Origin: Amycolatopsis circi
GTDB taxonomy: Bacteria; Actinomycetota; Actinomycetes; Mycobacteriales; Pseudonocardiaceae
Assembly (NCBI RefSeq): GCF_003385235.1
Contig: NZ_PQIA01000100.1
Span: forward strand, 1 to 34,850
Direction of reading: 5' to 3'
Length of the DNA stretch: 34,850 nt
The notes below the pieces were generated by a model that was not told the origin of the DNA, did not search any database, and saw only the letters and a program-made list of their open reading frames with translations. The position numbers and the translations under genes are program-made. Position 1 is the stretch's first letter; the number at the start of each line of letters is the position of its first letter. Positions 1 through 6,937 of this stretch are shown piece after piece.

Positions 1-65
1 TACGGCGACCCCCGAGATCTCTCCTCCTCTATTCTCCGGCAGCCTCAGTTGTTTATAAGAGACAG
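1..65 (+). other. Illumina Nextera P5/i5 adapter remnant (not genomic)
   Basis: These bases follow the order of a Nextera library end: P5 (TACGGCGACC..CCGAGATCT) at 1-24, an 8-base index at 25-32 (TCCTCTAT, two bases from the S502 index CTCTCTAT), the read-1 linker at 33-46 (TCTCCGGCAGCCTC, three mismatches), and the transposase mosaic end at 47-65 ending TATAAGAGACAG (two mismatches). Scattered mismatches look like low-quality read ends. Genomic DNA starts at about 66. Any coding call in this stretch should be ignored. Confidence 0.95.
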
Positions 66-290
66 GGCCCGCACGAACCCGCCACTGCCAGTCACCGCAA
101 CTCACGGCCGAGTCCCGCATCCCGGGCCCGCACGAACCCACCGCATCCAGCCGCCGCAACTCACCGCCGAGCCCGGCACCAGCTCCCCGCGCGAACCCAC
201 TGCCTTCCGCCACCTCAACTCACCACCCTCGCCCTCGCGCACCCGCCGCTTCCAGCCACCACAACTCGCCGCCAAGGGCGGCAACCACAG
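66..290. repeat. degenerate tandem repeat, about 50-60 bp period
   Basis: About four diverged copies of a unit built as GCACGAACCC, a variable core, then CGCAACTCACSGCC. The repeated starts lie near 65, 124, 186 and 234. The first two share a 16-base start. The reading frames through it are low-complexity and have no ribosome site. I read it as noncoding repeat DNA, which may also explain why the contig ends here. Confidence 0.6.
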
Positions 291-436
291 CCCGCGCTGA
301 CCCACCGCCTCCCCTGGCAGCGTCGGGCCCAGCTGCCGTGACCCCCGCCTCTGCCTAGATCCACCGTCGCGAACCGGCTCGCGCGGTACGTTCGGCGGGC
401 ACCACTCTTCCGGTGGCGAGACGGAGGCGAAGCCGA

Positions 437-1294
437 TTGGAGCTGAGGCAGGTCGAACACTTCCTCGCCGTAGTCCGGCACCGCAACTTCACCCGCGCCG
501 CCCAGGACGTGCACGTCGTGCAGTCCGCGCTGAGTGCCTCCATCCGGAAACTGGAAGCCGACCTCGGCGCGGAGCTGTTCGACCGCACCACCCGCCGAGT
601 CACCCTCACACCCGCAGGCGAGGCTCTGCTCCCCTTGGCCCACCAAATCGCCGCGGATGTCGACTCCGCCCGAGGCGAGGTAGCCGCCGTGACCGGTCTC
701 GCGCGCGGCCGAGTGTCGATCGGCACCATCCAGACCTTGACCGTCATCGACCTGCCCGCGAAGCTCGGCGAATTCCGCGCCCGCTACCCGGGAATCCGGC
801 TGCGCGTCCGGGAAGGCACGATCCCCGGACTGACCGCCGCGGTGTCCGACGGCGAACTGGATCTGTCCTATGTGGGCGGTCCGCTCCCGGAGGACTTGGC
901 CGAATTCGCCAGCTGGCAGCAAAACCTGGTCCTGCTCGCCCACCCGGGGCACCGCCTGTCGACCCGCCGCCGAGTCCGGCTGGCAGAACTGGACGGTGAA
1001 CCCTTCGTAGACTTCACCGGCAGCGGCCTGCAAGCCTTAGTCGACCGCGCCTTCACCGAAGCCGGAGTCCGCCGCGACCAAGTCTGTGAGGCGACAAACG
1101 TCCCGCTGCTAGTCGACCTGGTCGCAGCTGGCCTAGGCGTCACGGTGGTTCCCGAGCAAGTCGCCGCGAGGTCCGGGCTGCCGTACGCCCACCTCACCCA
1201 GCCGACGCTGGCCCGCACCATCTACCTGACCGGCCGCTCGGCAAACCTCACCAACCCGGCGGCACGCGCGCTGCTGGCCCACCTCCTCGCCTGA
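437..1294 (+). CDS. LysR-family transcriptional regulator
   Basis: A 285-residue protein of normal LysR length. The N-terminal winged helix-turn-helix covers residues 1-60 (LELRQVEHFLAVV, then LSASIRKLEADLGAELFDR, the recognition helix region). A periplasmic-binding-like effector domain follows from about residue 90. I chose the TTG at 437 because GGAGG sits at 423-427 with good spacing and the protein then begins in the canonical ELRQ style. An in-frame GTG at 413 would add eight arginine-rich residues. LysR proteins bind DNA as tetramers and respond to a small ligand. No divergent target gene is present on the upstream side, because the contig ends there, so the regulon is unknown. Confidence 0.93.
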   Translation: MELRQVEHFLAVVRHRNFTRAAQDVHVVQSALSASIRKLEADLGAELFDRTTRRVTLTPAGEALLPLAHQIAADVDSARGEVAAVTGLARGRVSIGTIQTLTVIDLPAKLGEFRARYPGIRLRVREGTIPGLTAAVSDGELDLSYVGGPLPEDLAEFASWQQNLVLLAHPGHRLSTRRRVRLAELDGEPFVDFTGSGLQALVDRAFTEAGVRRDQVCEATNVPLLVDLVAAGLGVTVVPEQVAARSGLPYAHLTQPTLARTIYLTGRSANLTNPAARALLAHLLA

Positions 1295-1586
1295 CCCCGC
1301 GCACCGGCGCGAGCACCAACGCAAACCCGACCAAGCCCAAGACCAGCGCGACGGTCGTCAGCCCGGTGATCCCAGCGACGAACGCCAACGCGAACGCGCG
1401 CCCGCCAAACCTCCGCAACAACCGGACGACGTCGCGAGTCTCTCCGTCGACCGACTCGACATCGGCTGCCGAAGCGCCCAGGCCAGACCCTGTGTCGGCG
1501 GACCGGTCCGCCGACACAGAACCGTCGATGCGTCGATCGTCGTTTCGGCCGGAACTCTCGGTGGAATCGCCAGGCGCAGACGTCAT
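1248..1586 (-). CDS. doubtful small membrane protein or remnant of a transporter C-terminus
   Basis: An open frame of about 112 residues from an ATG at 1586 has a hydrophilic Ser/Asp/Arg-rich first half. It is followed by one strongly hydrophobic stretch (AFALAFVAGITGL then ALVLGLVGFALVLAP) that resembles the last helices of an MFS transporter. It converges on the LysR gene and overlaps its last 47 bases. There is no good ribosome site, and a 30-bp palindrome at 1490-1519 lies inside it, so it may be a decayed transporter end or chance. Apart from this frame and the palindrome, I see nothing in 1295-1710. Confidence 0.25.
   Translation of the reverse strand: MTSAPGDSTESSGRNDDRRIDGSVSADRSADTGSGLGASAADVESVDGETRDVVRLLRRFGGRAFALAFVAGITGLTTVALVLGLVGFALVLAPVRGVRRGGGPAARVPPGW
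1490..1519. repeat. 30-bp perfect palindrome
   Basis: Arms CTGTGTCGGCGGA and TCCGCCGACACAG flank a central CCGG, itself palindromic, so all 30 bases read the same on both strands. As RNA it would give a 13-bp stem with a tetraloop. It lies between convergent units (the LysR gene at 1294 and the hydrolase gene ending at 1711). A bidirectional terminator without a T-run, or a protein-binding site, are both possible. Confidence 0.75.
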
Positions 1587-1710
1587 GGGCTGAGTATTGG
1601 CGCGCGCCGACCACCCAGTCCAACACCTGTTTTCGCTGCGATTCAGCGATGAAATCGATCGGCCACCGCGGAAGCGCATCGGCTGTGCCGCCAACTTGAC
1701 GGCGCCGGAA

Positions 1711-2220
1711 TCAGGCAAAGACCACCTCCTCGCTTCCGACCAGCTTCACGCCTGCCGCGGACAGCTCCTCATCGACCCGAGCGCTCTCCTCCGCGGCGGA
1801 GAGTTCGTCGTCGTATGTGGCGTGGGCGTCTTGGACCAGCGTGACCTCATGACCCCGTTTGAGAGCAGCCAAGGACGTGGCCCGGACGCAGAAGTCGCTC
1901 TGCATTCCGGCCACGACCAACTGTGCTGACTCCGGCAGCAGGGAGCCCAGCGGGGTATCGGCGAAGGAGTCGGGTGTCTGTTTGTCGACTACGTGCTCAC
2001 CCGGACGGACCTCGTGCACCAGTTCCCAGCCGGAGGTACCGGGCACGTCGGGGTCTTCGCCGGTGCCGTTGTTCCGGATGTGCACCACCTGGGCGCCCGC
2101 GGCCCGCGCCCGCTCCAGGACGCGCGAGATCGCGGCGGCGACTCGGTCCGCGGCGGGCACCGGGGTGGGCGGGAGAAGCATGTTGTTCTGGACGTCGATG
2201 AGAAGCAGTGCGGGAACCAT
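1711..2220 (-). CDS. isochorismatase-family cysteine hydrolase
   Basis: A 169-residue alpha/beta hydrolase of the isochorismatase/nicotinamidase superfamily. The catalytic triad is visible: Asp9 in ALLLIDVQNN, Lys80 in VVDKQTPDSF, and the nucleophile Cys111 in GMQSDFCVRATSL. The family splits C-N or C-O bonds of small amides or ethers (nicotinamide, carbamoyl compounds, isochorismate). The substrate cannot be told from sequence, and no isochorismate or NAD genes are nearby. The start at 2220 puts the first strand at the N-terminus as in the family. An upstream in-frame start at 2292 would add a 24-residue unrelated leader. No strong ribosome site is seen. Confidence 0.9.
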   Translation of the reverse strand: MVPALLLIDVQNNMLLPPTPVPAADRVAAAISRVLERARAAGAQVVHIRNNGTGEDPDVPGTSGWELVHEVRPGEHVVDKQTPDSFADTPLGSLLPESAQLVVAGMQSDFCVRATSLAALKRGHEVTLVQDAHATYDDELSAAEESARVDEELSAAGVKLVGSEEVVFA

Positions 2221-2581
2221 GCCGGAAGCATTCCAGCGGGCACCGACAAAAAACGGCGCTTGGCGTTCCCCCACAGGGATGAACGCAGACAAAACCGTTG
2301 GCAGCCTTGTACTGGACCGGAATCGGCACCGTATCCGCGGAAGCGGATCTCCCGTCTGGACGCAGGTGAATGTCCAGAAACCTGCGCCGGAGCAGATCTC
2401 GCGCCGGGCCTCGGGTGAATCTCCAGGCGTGCCCAGAATCGCCGCCCGAGCGCATCTTCGGCAGAGCTTCGGCCAGGGCGAGTTTCCGGCAACTGGCGCT
2501 CTCGGCCGCGCATTCGGCGACCCATCCGCCGGAACTGCCCGCCAGCACTACTTCCTCGGCGGCTCGTCGCCAGACCTCGAG
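2221..2581. other. intergenic stretch without a convincing gene
   Basis: Overlapping open frames occur on both strands, but none has a ribosome site or a recognisable product. They are arginine/proline-rich, as expected of antisense high-GC frames. It should hold the promoter of the hydrolase that starts at 2220. No clear -10 or operator could be picked out. Confidence 0.5.
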
Positions 2582-2884
2582 TTACGGGTCTCGCCGCTCC
2601 CGTGCGGAATCCTCCTGCGTCGACGGCCGGGGATGCCGCACCGGGCGTTGCCGGGCGACCGGGTAGCGCGCCAGGGGATGCGCCTCGTCCAGCCGGTGGC
2701 GGGCGCGGCGGGGCACGTCGTCGGACGGGGAGACCCAGCGGCGCGCGGAGACGTCCGGCGGGGCAGTCGGAGGAGCGGCCGGCGGCGGAACAGCAGAGCG
2801 GCGGCGGGCGGCGCGACGCAGGAACACCACGGCCAGCACCACGAACACCGCGGCGACGGCCACCAGGAGCCACCAAGCTTGCAT
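2582..2884 (-). CDS. small membrane-anchored protein of unknown function
   Basis: A 100-residue protein starting with the single transmembrane helix MQAWWLLVAVAAVFVVLAVV (residues 1-20). A basic stop-transfer (RRAARRR) and a Pro/Arg-rich cytoplasmic tail follow. The ATG at 2884 has a strong GGGAGG site 7 bases upstream on the minus strand, and the composition differs from the surrounding noncoding DNA. No family recognised. It may be monocistronic. Confidence 0.65.
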   Translation of the reverse strand: MQAWWLLVAVAAVFVVLAVVFLRRAARRRSAVPPPAAPPTAPPDVSARRWVSPSDDVPRRARHRLDEAHPLARYPVARQRPVRHPRPSTQEDSARERRDP

Positions 2885-3413
2885 TCGTCCTCCCGTCGTG
2901 GGTGGGTCGCACGCAAGGGTGCCCGTTCGGCCCGCTGACAGCGCGATGTCCACACCGCCGGGTGTCACCGGAACGGGGGTTTGTCTGCTGGGCAATCGCA
3001 GAGGGCAGGTCGGGTGCCGTGCAGGTCCCGGCTACGACAGCGTTAGCAGAGACCGCGCGACGACCAGGCTCGCATCCAACTCGAAGGAAGGACACCGCTG
3101 ACTGGATGCCGCGCCGCGGAGCCGGATGGCGAGAGATCCCGGGAGCGATGCCTGAAGCTCTGGTGGGTGGGGACGCGCGTTGGGAGCCATGCCCCGTAGC
3201 TCGCCGCCAGGATCAGGCTCACCGAAAGCAGCGCCGCAGCTCGCTGAGGCACCGACAACGCTCATCGACGAAAGCAGCGCCCGCACCGCACCGAGGCACC
3301 GACAACTCCACCGACGAAAGCACCCGTGCCCCGCCAGGAGACCGACAATGCCCATCGGCGAAACAGAGCCCGCGGCCTCACCAACGCACCCGCGACCCCA
3401 CCGGCGTAAGCCC
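2885..3413. other. intergenic stretch without a gene
   Basis: No frame here has a plausible start site plus a believable protein. The part before 3213 contains short AT-poor, G-rich sequence that probably includes the promoter of the small membrane protein at 2884. The part from 3213 is a degenerate tandem repeat. Convergence or read-through from neighbours cannot be judged. Confidence 0.5.
3213..3385. repeat. degenerate tandem repeat, about 45-47 bp period
   Basis: Three diverged units share the pattern GAGGCACCGACAAC, then CATCGACGAAAGCAG, then a CCCGC-rich tail. They start near 3245, 3292 and 3337, with a partial unit near 3213. It resembles in style the repeat at 66-290. Frames through it are low complexity, so it is probably noncoding. 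Confidence 0.5.
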
Positions 3414-4493
3414 CTACTTCACCCCATCCCGCAACGCCGAAACCCGGTCCACCGCCGCCGTGAACTCCCCGCTCGGCAGGGATCCGTCTGACAACCCCGT
3501 CGCCAGCGCGGAAGCAGCATCGTCACCCTGGCTCACATCCCGGGCGGAAGCCAGGATCAAATCCATCCCGGCCTTCGCCGCCAGCACCGCACGGTTTCCC
3601 GGCCCTCCATAGGACTTCAGCGCACCAGCCTCCAGAGCGTCCGTCACCGTCACTCCGGAGAAATTCGTGCCGTTGCGGAGTTCCTGCACTGCCGTCGGCG
3701 AAAGTCCCGCAGGAAGGGAAGCGTCCAGAGCCGGGTATACGGCCCACGAGAGCATCACCAGTTTCACCCCCGCGTCGACCACCGGGTGGTAGGGAGCCTC
3801 GTCCTTCGCGCGCAGTTCCGGCAACGGCACGTTCAGCGTCACCGGGCCGACGTCCGTGTTGCTTCCGGCCGGGACGGCGCCCAGACCGGGGAAGTGTTTG
3901 GCCGTCGCGGCGACGCCGGTTGACTGCTGGGCGGTCACGAAATCCCGGCCCAGCGCACCGGCCACCTGTGGGTCCTGGCTGTAGGACCGGCCGTACTTGT
4001 CGATGAAATTGCCCGGTTGGCGGTAGACATCCAGAACCGGCGCGAGGTTCACGTTCATGCCGACCCCGGCGAGGTTCTGGCCCGCTCCAGCACCAGCGGC
4101 TTTGGCCGCGGCGGAGGGGTCCGCGGATTGCGCTACCTGCTTCTCCGACAGAACCGGCTCGCCGGGCAAGCGACGGACTTTGCCGCCTTCCTGATCGGTC
4201 ATCAGCAGCAGCGGGCGGTGCACCGGGCTTTGCGCGTTCGCGTCCCGTAATTGTCGGATGACGTCGGTAATCTGTTGCGGACTCGAGATGTTCTCGCCGA
4301 AGAAAATCACGCCTGCTGCTTCTCCGGCGCGGATTCGTTGCAGCAACCCGGCGGGCGGGGTCAGGCCGGGATAGGAGTAGATCACCCGTTGTCCGGCCAG
4401 TTGCCGTGGGGTGAGGTCGGCTGGGGTGGCGGCGATCGTACTCATCGCGAGCACCGTCACGCCCAGAGCCAGCAATGCCTTTCGACGCTTCAT
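3414..4493 (-). CDS. secreted glycoside hydrolase family 3 protein (beta-N-acetylhexosaminidase, NagZ/LpqI type)
   Basis: A 359-residue exported GH3 enzyme. MKRRKALLALGVTVLAMS is an N-terminal signal peptide, and ATG 4493 has GGAGG 6-7 bases upstream. The TIM-barrel motifs are LLLMTDQEGGKVRRLPG (substrate lysine/arginine region), ATAKHFPGLG and NTDVG. The nucleophile Asp lies in VTVTDALEAGAL. The usual NagZ loop with a catalytic His (DSH) is not seen: the segment after KHFPG reads LGAVPAGSNTDVG, like mycobacterial LpqI-type members as I recall them. The expected role is removing N-acetylglucosamine from cell-wall muropeptides outside the membrane. The absence of a lipobox Cys suggests a free secreted or signal-anchored protein. 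Confidence 0.88.
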   Translation of the reverse strand: MKRRKALLALGVTVLAMSTIAATPADLTPRQLAGQRVIYSYPGLTPPAGLLQRIRAGEAAGVIFFGENISSPQQITDVIRQLRDANAQSPVHRPLLLMTDQEGGKVRRLPGEPVLSEKQVAQSADPSAAAKAAGAGAGQNLAGVGMNVNLAPVLDVYRQPGNFIDKYGRSYSQDPQVAGALGRDFVTAQQSTGVAATAKHFPGLGAVPAGSNTDVGPVTLNVPLPELRAKDEAPYHPVVDAGVKLVMLSWAVYPALDASLPAGLSPTAVQELRNGTNFSGVTVTDALEAGALKSYGGPGNRAVLAAKAGMDLILASARDVSQGDDAASALATGLSDGSLPSGEFTAAVDRVSALRDGVK

Positions 4494-4641
4494 GGGACCT
4501 CCGTTCGCGCGCGGGTCGTGGTACAACGCTAACCCTCGGCGAGCGGGTGTGCTCACTGCGCACAGGACAGCGGCGAGGCCAAGACGCGGAGGTGACGATC
4601 AGCCCGGACCTCAGAGACGAGGCCGAAGTCCGAAGTGGACA

Positions 4642-5550
4642 TCAGACCCAGTAAGCGACCCGCGCCCGGTAATTGCGCAGCACCAGCAACGCCAGCGACC
4701 AGCCGATCACCGTCACGACGCCCGCGACGAGCCAGTGCGTCCAGCTCTGCTGCTGCCCGACAAGCGGCGCGCGCACGATCTCGACGAAGTGGTACACCGG
4801 GTTGAGCTGCAGCAAATTCACCGCGATGGAGCCAAAACCTTCGTGCGAGGCCTGATTCATCGCGCGCACCTGGTCCATCGACCACATGATCGGCGTCGCG
4901 TAGAAGAGCATCGTGATGAAGCTCTGGATCACCGGCGGGATGTCGCGGAACCGCGTGGACACCACGCCGAACAGCAGCACCACCCACGCACCGTTCAGCA
5001 AGACCAGCATCAGCGCGGGCACCGCGAGCAGCATTCCCCAGCCGAGCCCGGGGTGCAGGAGCGCGCCTGCCTTGTCCACCAAGCGGTATGGCTGCGAGAG
5101 CTTGCCGAAGAAGATCGCCAGCACCGCTACGTACACGACGAGGTTGTGCGCCAGGTACAACGCCTGCCGCCACACTGTGCGCAGCGCGTACACCGACACC
5201 GGCGCCGGCAGTTGTTTGATCATCCCCTCGTTCGCGATGAACGTTTCCGAGCCCTCAACGATGCAGCCGTTCATGAAGTTCCACAGGATGAGACCGGTGG
5301 TGATGCTCGGCAGCAACGTCGAAATCGACGTACCGAACAGCGCGGAGTTCACCACGCCCAGCGCAAGAGCGGTGACCGCCATCCCGACGGTGATCCACAA
5401 CGGCCCCAGCGACGAACGGCGGTAGCGCTGCTTGATGTCCTGCCACGCGAGCAACGCCCACAGTTCCCGGGCACGCAGTCCGGCCTGCAGGTCGGCGAAC
5501 GCGCGGCGCCAGCTTTTCGAGTCCGCGTCGATCGCGGGCGGAGCGGTCAT
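4642..5550 (-). CDS. ABC-2 type permease, polysaccharide/galactan exporter (Wzm-like)
   Basis: A 302-residue inner-membrane protein with about six hydrophobic segments and a cytoplasmic N-terminus (WALLAWQDIKQRYRRSSLG, a segment typical of Wzm/RfbD permeases). Conserved features include GLILWNFMNGCI, ANEGMIKQLPAP and STRFRDIPPVIQSF...YATPIMW. Such permeases pair with a separate ATPase (Wzt) to export O-antigen, teichoic acid or galactan chains. No ATPase gene lies in this window, so its partner must be elsewhere. The leaderless ATG at 5550 follows a TAGATT -10 box by 7 bases, divergent from the adenylating-enzyme gene at 5609. Confidence 0.9.
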   Translation of the reverse strand: MTAPPAIDADSKSWRRAFADLQAGLRARELWALLAWQDIKQRYRRSSLGPLWITVGMAVTALALGVVNSALFGTSISTLLPSITTGLILWNFMNGCIVEGSETFIANEGMIKQLPAPVSVYALRTVWRQALYLAHNLVVYVAVLAIFFGKLSQPYRLVDKAGALLHPGLGWGMLLAVPALMLVLLNGAWVVLLFGVVSTRFRDIPPVIQSFITMLFYATPIMWSMDQVRAMNQASHEGFGSIAVNLLQLNPVYHFVEIVRAPLVGQQQSWTHWLVAGVVTVIGWSLALLVLRNYRARVAYWV

Positions 5551-5608
5551 GAGAGCGAATCTAGCCGCGATCGCCGTTCTCGGCCAACACGCGACTACGG
5601 TGTGCCGC
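5551..5608. promoter_or_regulatory. divergent promoters giving two leaderless genes
   Basis: On the minus strand a TAGATT -10 box (5558-5563) is followed after 7 bases by ATG 5550 of the permease. On the plus strand TACGGT (5596-5601) is followed after 7 bases by GTG 5609 of the adenylating enzyme. Both fit the TAnnnT-N6-8-start layout of actinobacterial leaderless transcripts. No -35 consensus is clear. Confidence 0.6.
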
Positions 5609-6937
5609 GTGAGCTTTTTCCTGTCCCGCATCCTTTCCGCACTCCGCGACGGCGGCGACACCGTGTTGTTCCGCCACGACGACACCGCGATGACGTACCG
5701 GGCGGCGTCAGAGCTGCTGTCGCGGCTGTACAGTGGGCTTGCCGAAGCACGCGGCATGGTGGCGATCGACGCCGCCAACCGGCCGGAAGTGGTGCTCGCC
5801 CAGCTTGCCGCGCAGCTACGCGGCCTGGAAGTCGTGCTGATCGCGGCGTCCGCGAGCCGTCCGGCGCGGGCTGCGACACTGGCGGCCACCGGAGCGACAT
5901 TGCTCACTGACGCCGAACTCGACACGCTCGCCCTCGCGCGTCCGTCCATTCCGGACATATTGCCAGACCGGGCAACCGCGATCTTCCCCAGCGGCGGCAC
6001 CACCGGAACCCCGAAACTGATCCGGCACAGCGGAATCTACGACGGCGTGGCTCACATTTTCCAGCCGGACGGCACCAAAACCGCCCTCGTCACCGCGCCG
6101 CTCACGCATATGACCGGCAACGCGGCAGTCCTCGGCGCGCTCTGCTGCGGCAACACCGTGGTGCTGCATCGGGAGTTCGACGCCGAAACGCTTCTCGCCG
6201 ATGTTGAGCGCCATCGCATCACGACGCTTTCCCTTACCCCGCCCCGGCTCGCCGCAGTTCTCGACCATCCGAACCTGTCCACTACGGACGTATCGAGCGT
6301 GCAGCAGCTTTCCCTCGGAGCCGCGCCGTTGCCGCCCCGCCGATTGGCGGAGGCGCTCAAAGTGTTCGGCCCGGTCGTCGGACAGGGCTACGGGCTCACC
6401 GAAGCGCCGATGATCGCCAGCATCTCCGCGGACGAAGTCCTTGCCCGGCCGGAGCTTCTCGGATCGGTCGGGCGCATCGTGCCAGGCATGGAAGCCCGGA
6501 TCGAGAACGGCGAAGTACTCGTGCGCGGACTGTCCATGATGGACGGATACCACGGGCGACCACCGATCGGCGACGGCTGGTTGCACACCGGCGACCTCGG
6601 CCGCTTCGACGACGACGGCTACCTCTATCTAGAGGACCGGATCGACGACGTCATCGTCACCGGCGAGCACGGCACGAAGGTCTCTTCGACCACAGTGGAG
6701 CACGCACTTCTCAGCCATCCCAAGGTGAAAGCCGCCGCCGTCGTCCCCGCGGCCAGCCCGGACGGAACCCTTCTGCACGCGGTAGTGGTCGCAGACAACA
6801 CAACTGCTGACGAACTCCGCCACCAGGTCCGCGAGGAACTCGGCGGCGAGCATTTCGTACCGTCCACTGTGGAGTTCCGCGACGAGCTGCCGCTCACTCC
6901 GGTGGGCAAAGTGGACAAACAGCGGCTCAGGCGCTGA
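5609..6937 (+). CDS. ANL-superfamily AMP-dependent synthetase/ligase
   Basis: A 442-residue adenylate-forming enzyme with the family signatures in order: A3 P-loop-like FPSGGTTGTPKLIRHS, A5 GQGYGLTEAP, A7 WLHTGDLGRF, A8 hinge LEDRIDDVIVTGEHGTKVS, and the catalytic lysine region A10 PLTPVGKVDKQRLRR. It should activate a carboxylic acid to acyl-AMP and pass it to CoA or a carrier protein. The substrate is unknown. It is shorter than typical fatty acyl-CoA ligases (about 520), with a compact N-terminus. GTG 5609 is preferred because of the leaderless promoter; GTG 5600 is also in frame. Its 3' end overlaps the convergent CLC gene by 11 bases. Confidence 0.9.
   Translation: MSFFLSRILSALRDGGDTVLFRHDDTAMTYRAASELLSRLYSGLAEARGMVAIDAANRPEVVLAQLAAQLRGLEVVLIAASASRPARAATLAATGATLLTDAELDTLALARPSIPDILPDRATAIFPSGGTTGTPKLIRHSGIYDGVAHIFQPDGTKTALVTAPLTHMTGNAAVLGALCCGNTVVLHREFDAETLLADVERHRITTLSLTPPRLAAVLDHPNLSTTDVSSVQQLSLGAAPLPPRRLAEALKVFGPVVGQGYGLTEAPMIASISADEVLARPELLGSVGRIVPGMEARIENGEVLVRGLSMMDGYHGRPPIGDGWLHTGDLGRFDDDGYLYLEDRIDDVIVTGEHGTKVSSTTVEHALLSHPKVKAAAVVPAASPDGTLLHAVVVADNTTADELRHQVREELGGEHFVPSTVEFRDELPLTPVGKVDKQRLRR

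Noticed and set aside
2602..3612. 336-codon plus-strand frame
   Set aside because: Low-complexity Pro/Arg/Ser protein crossing a minus-strand gene, noncoding DNA and the end of the GH3 gene; no start signal.
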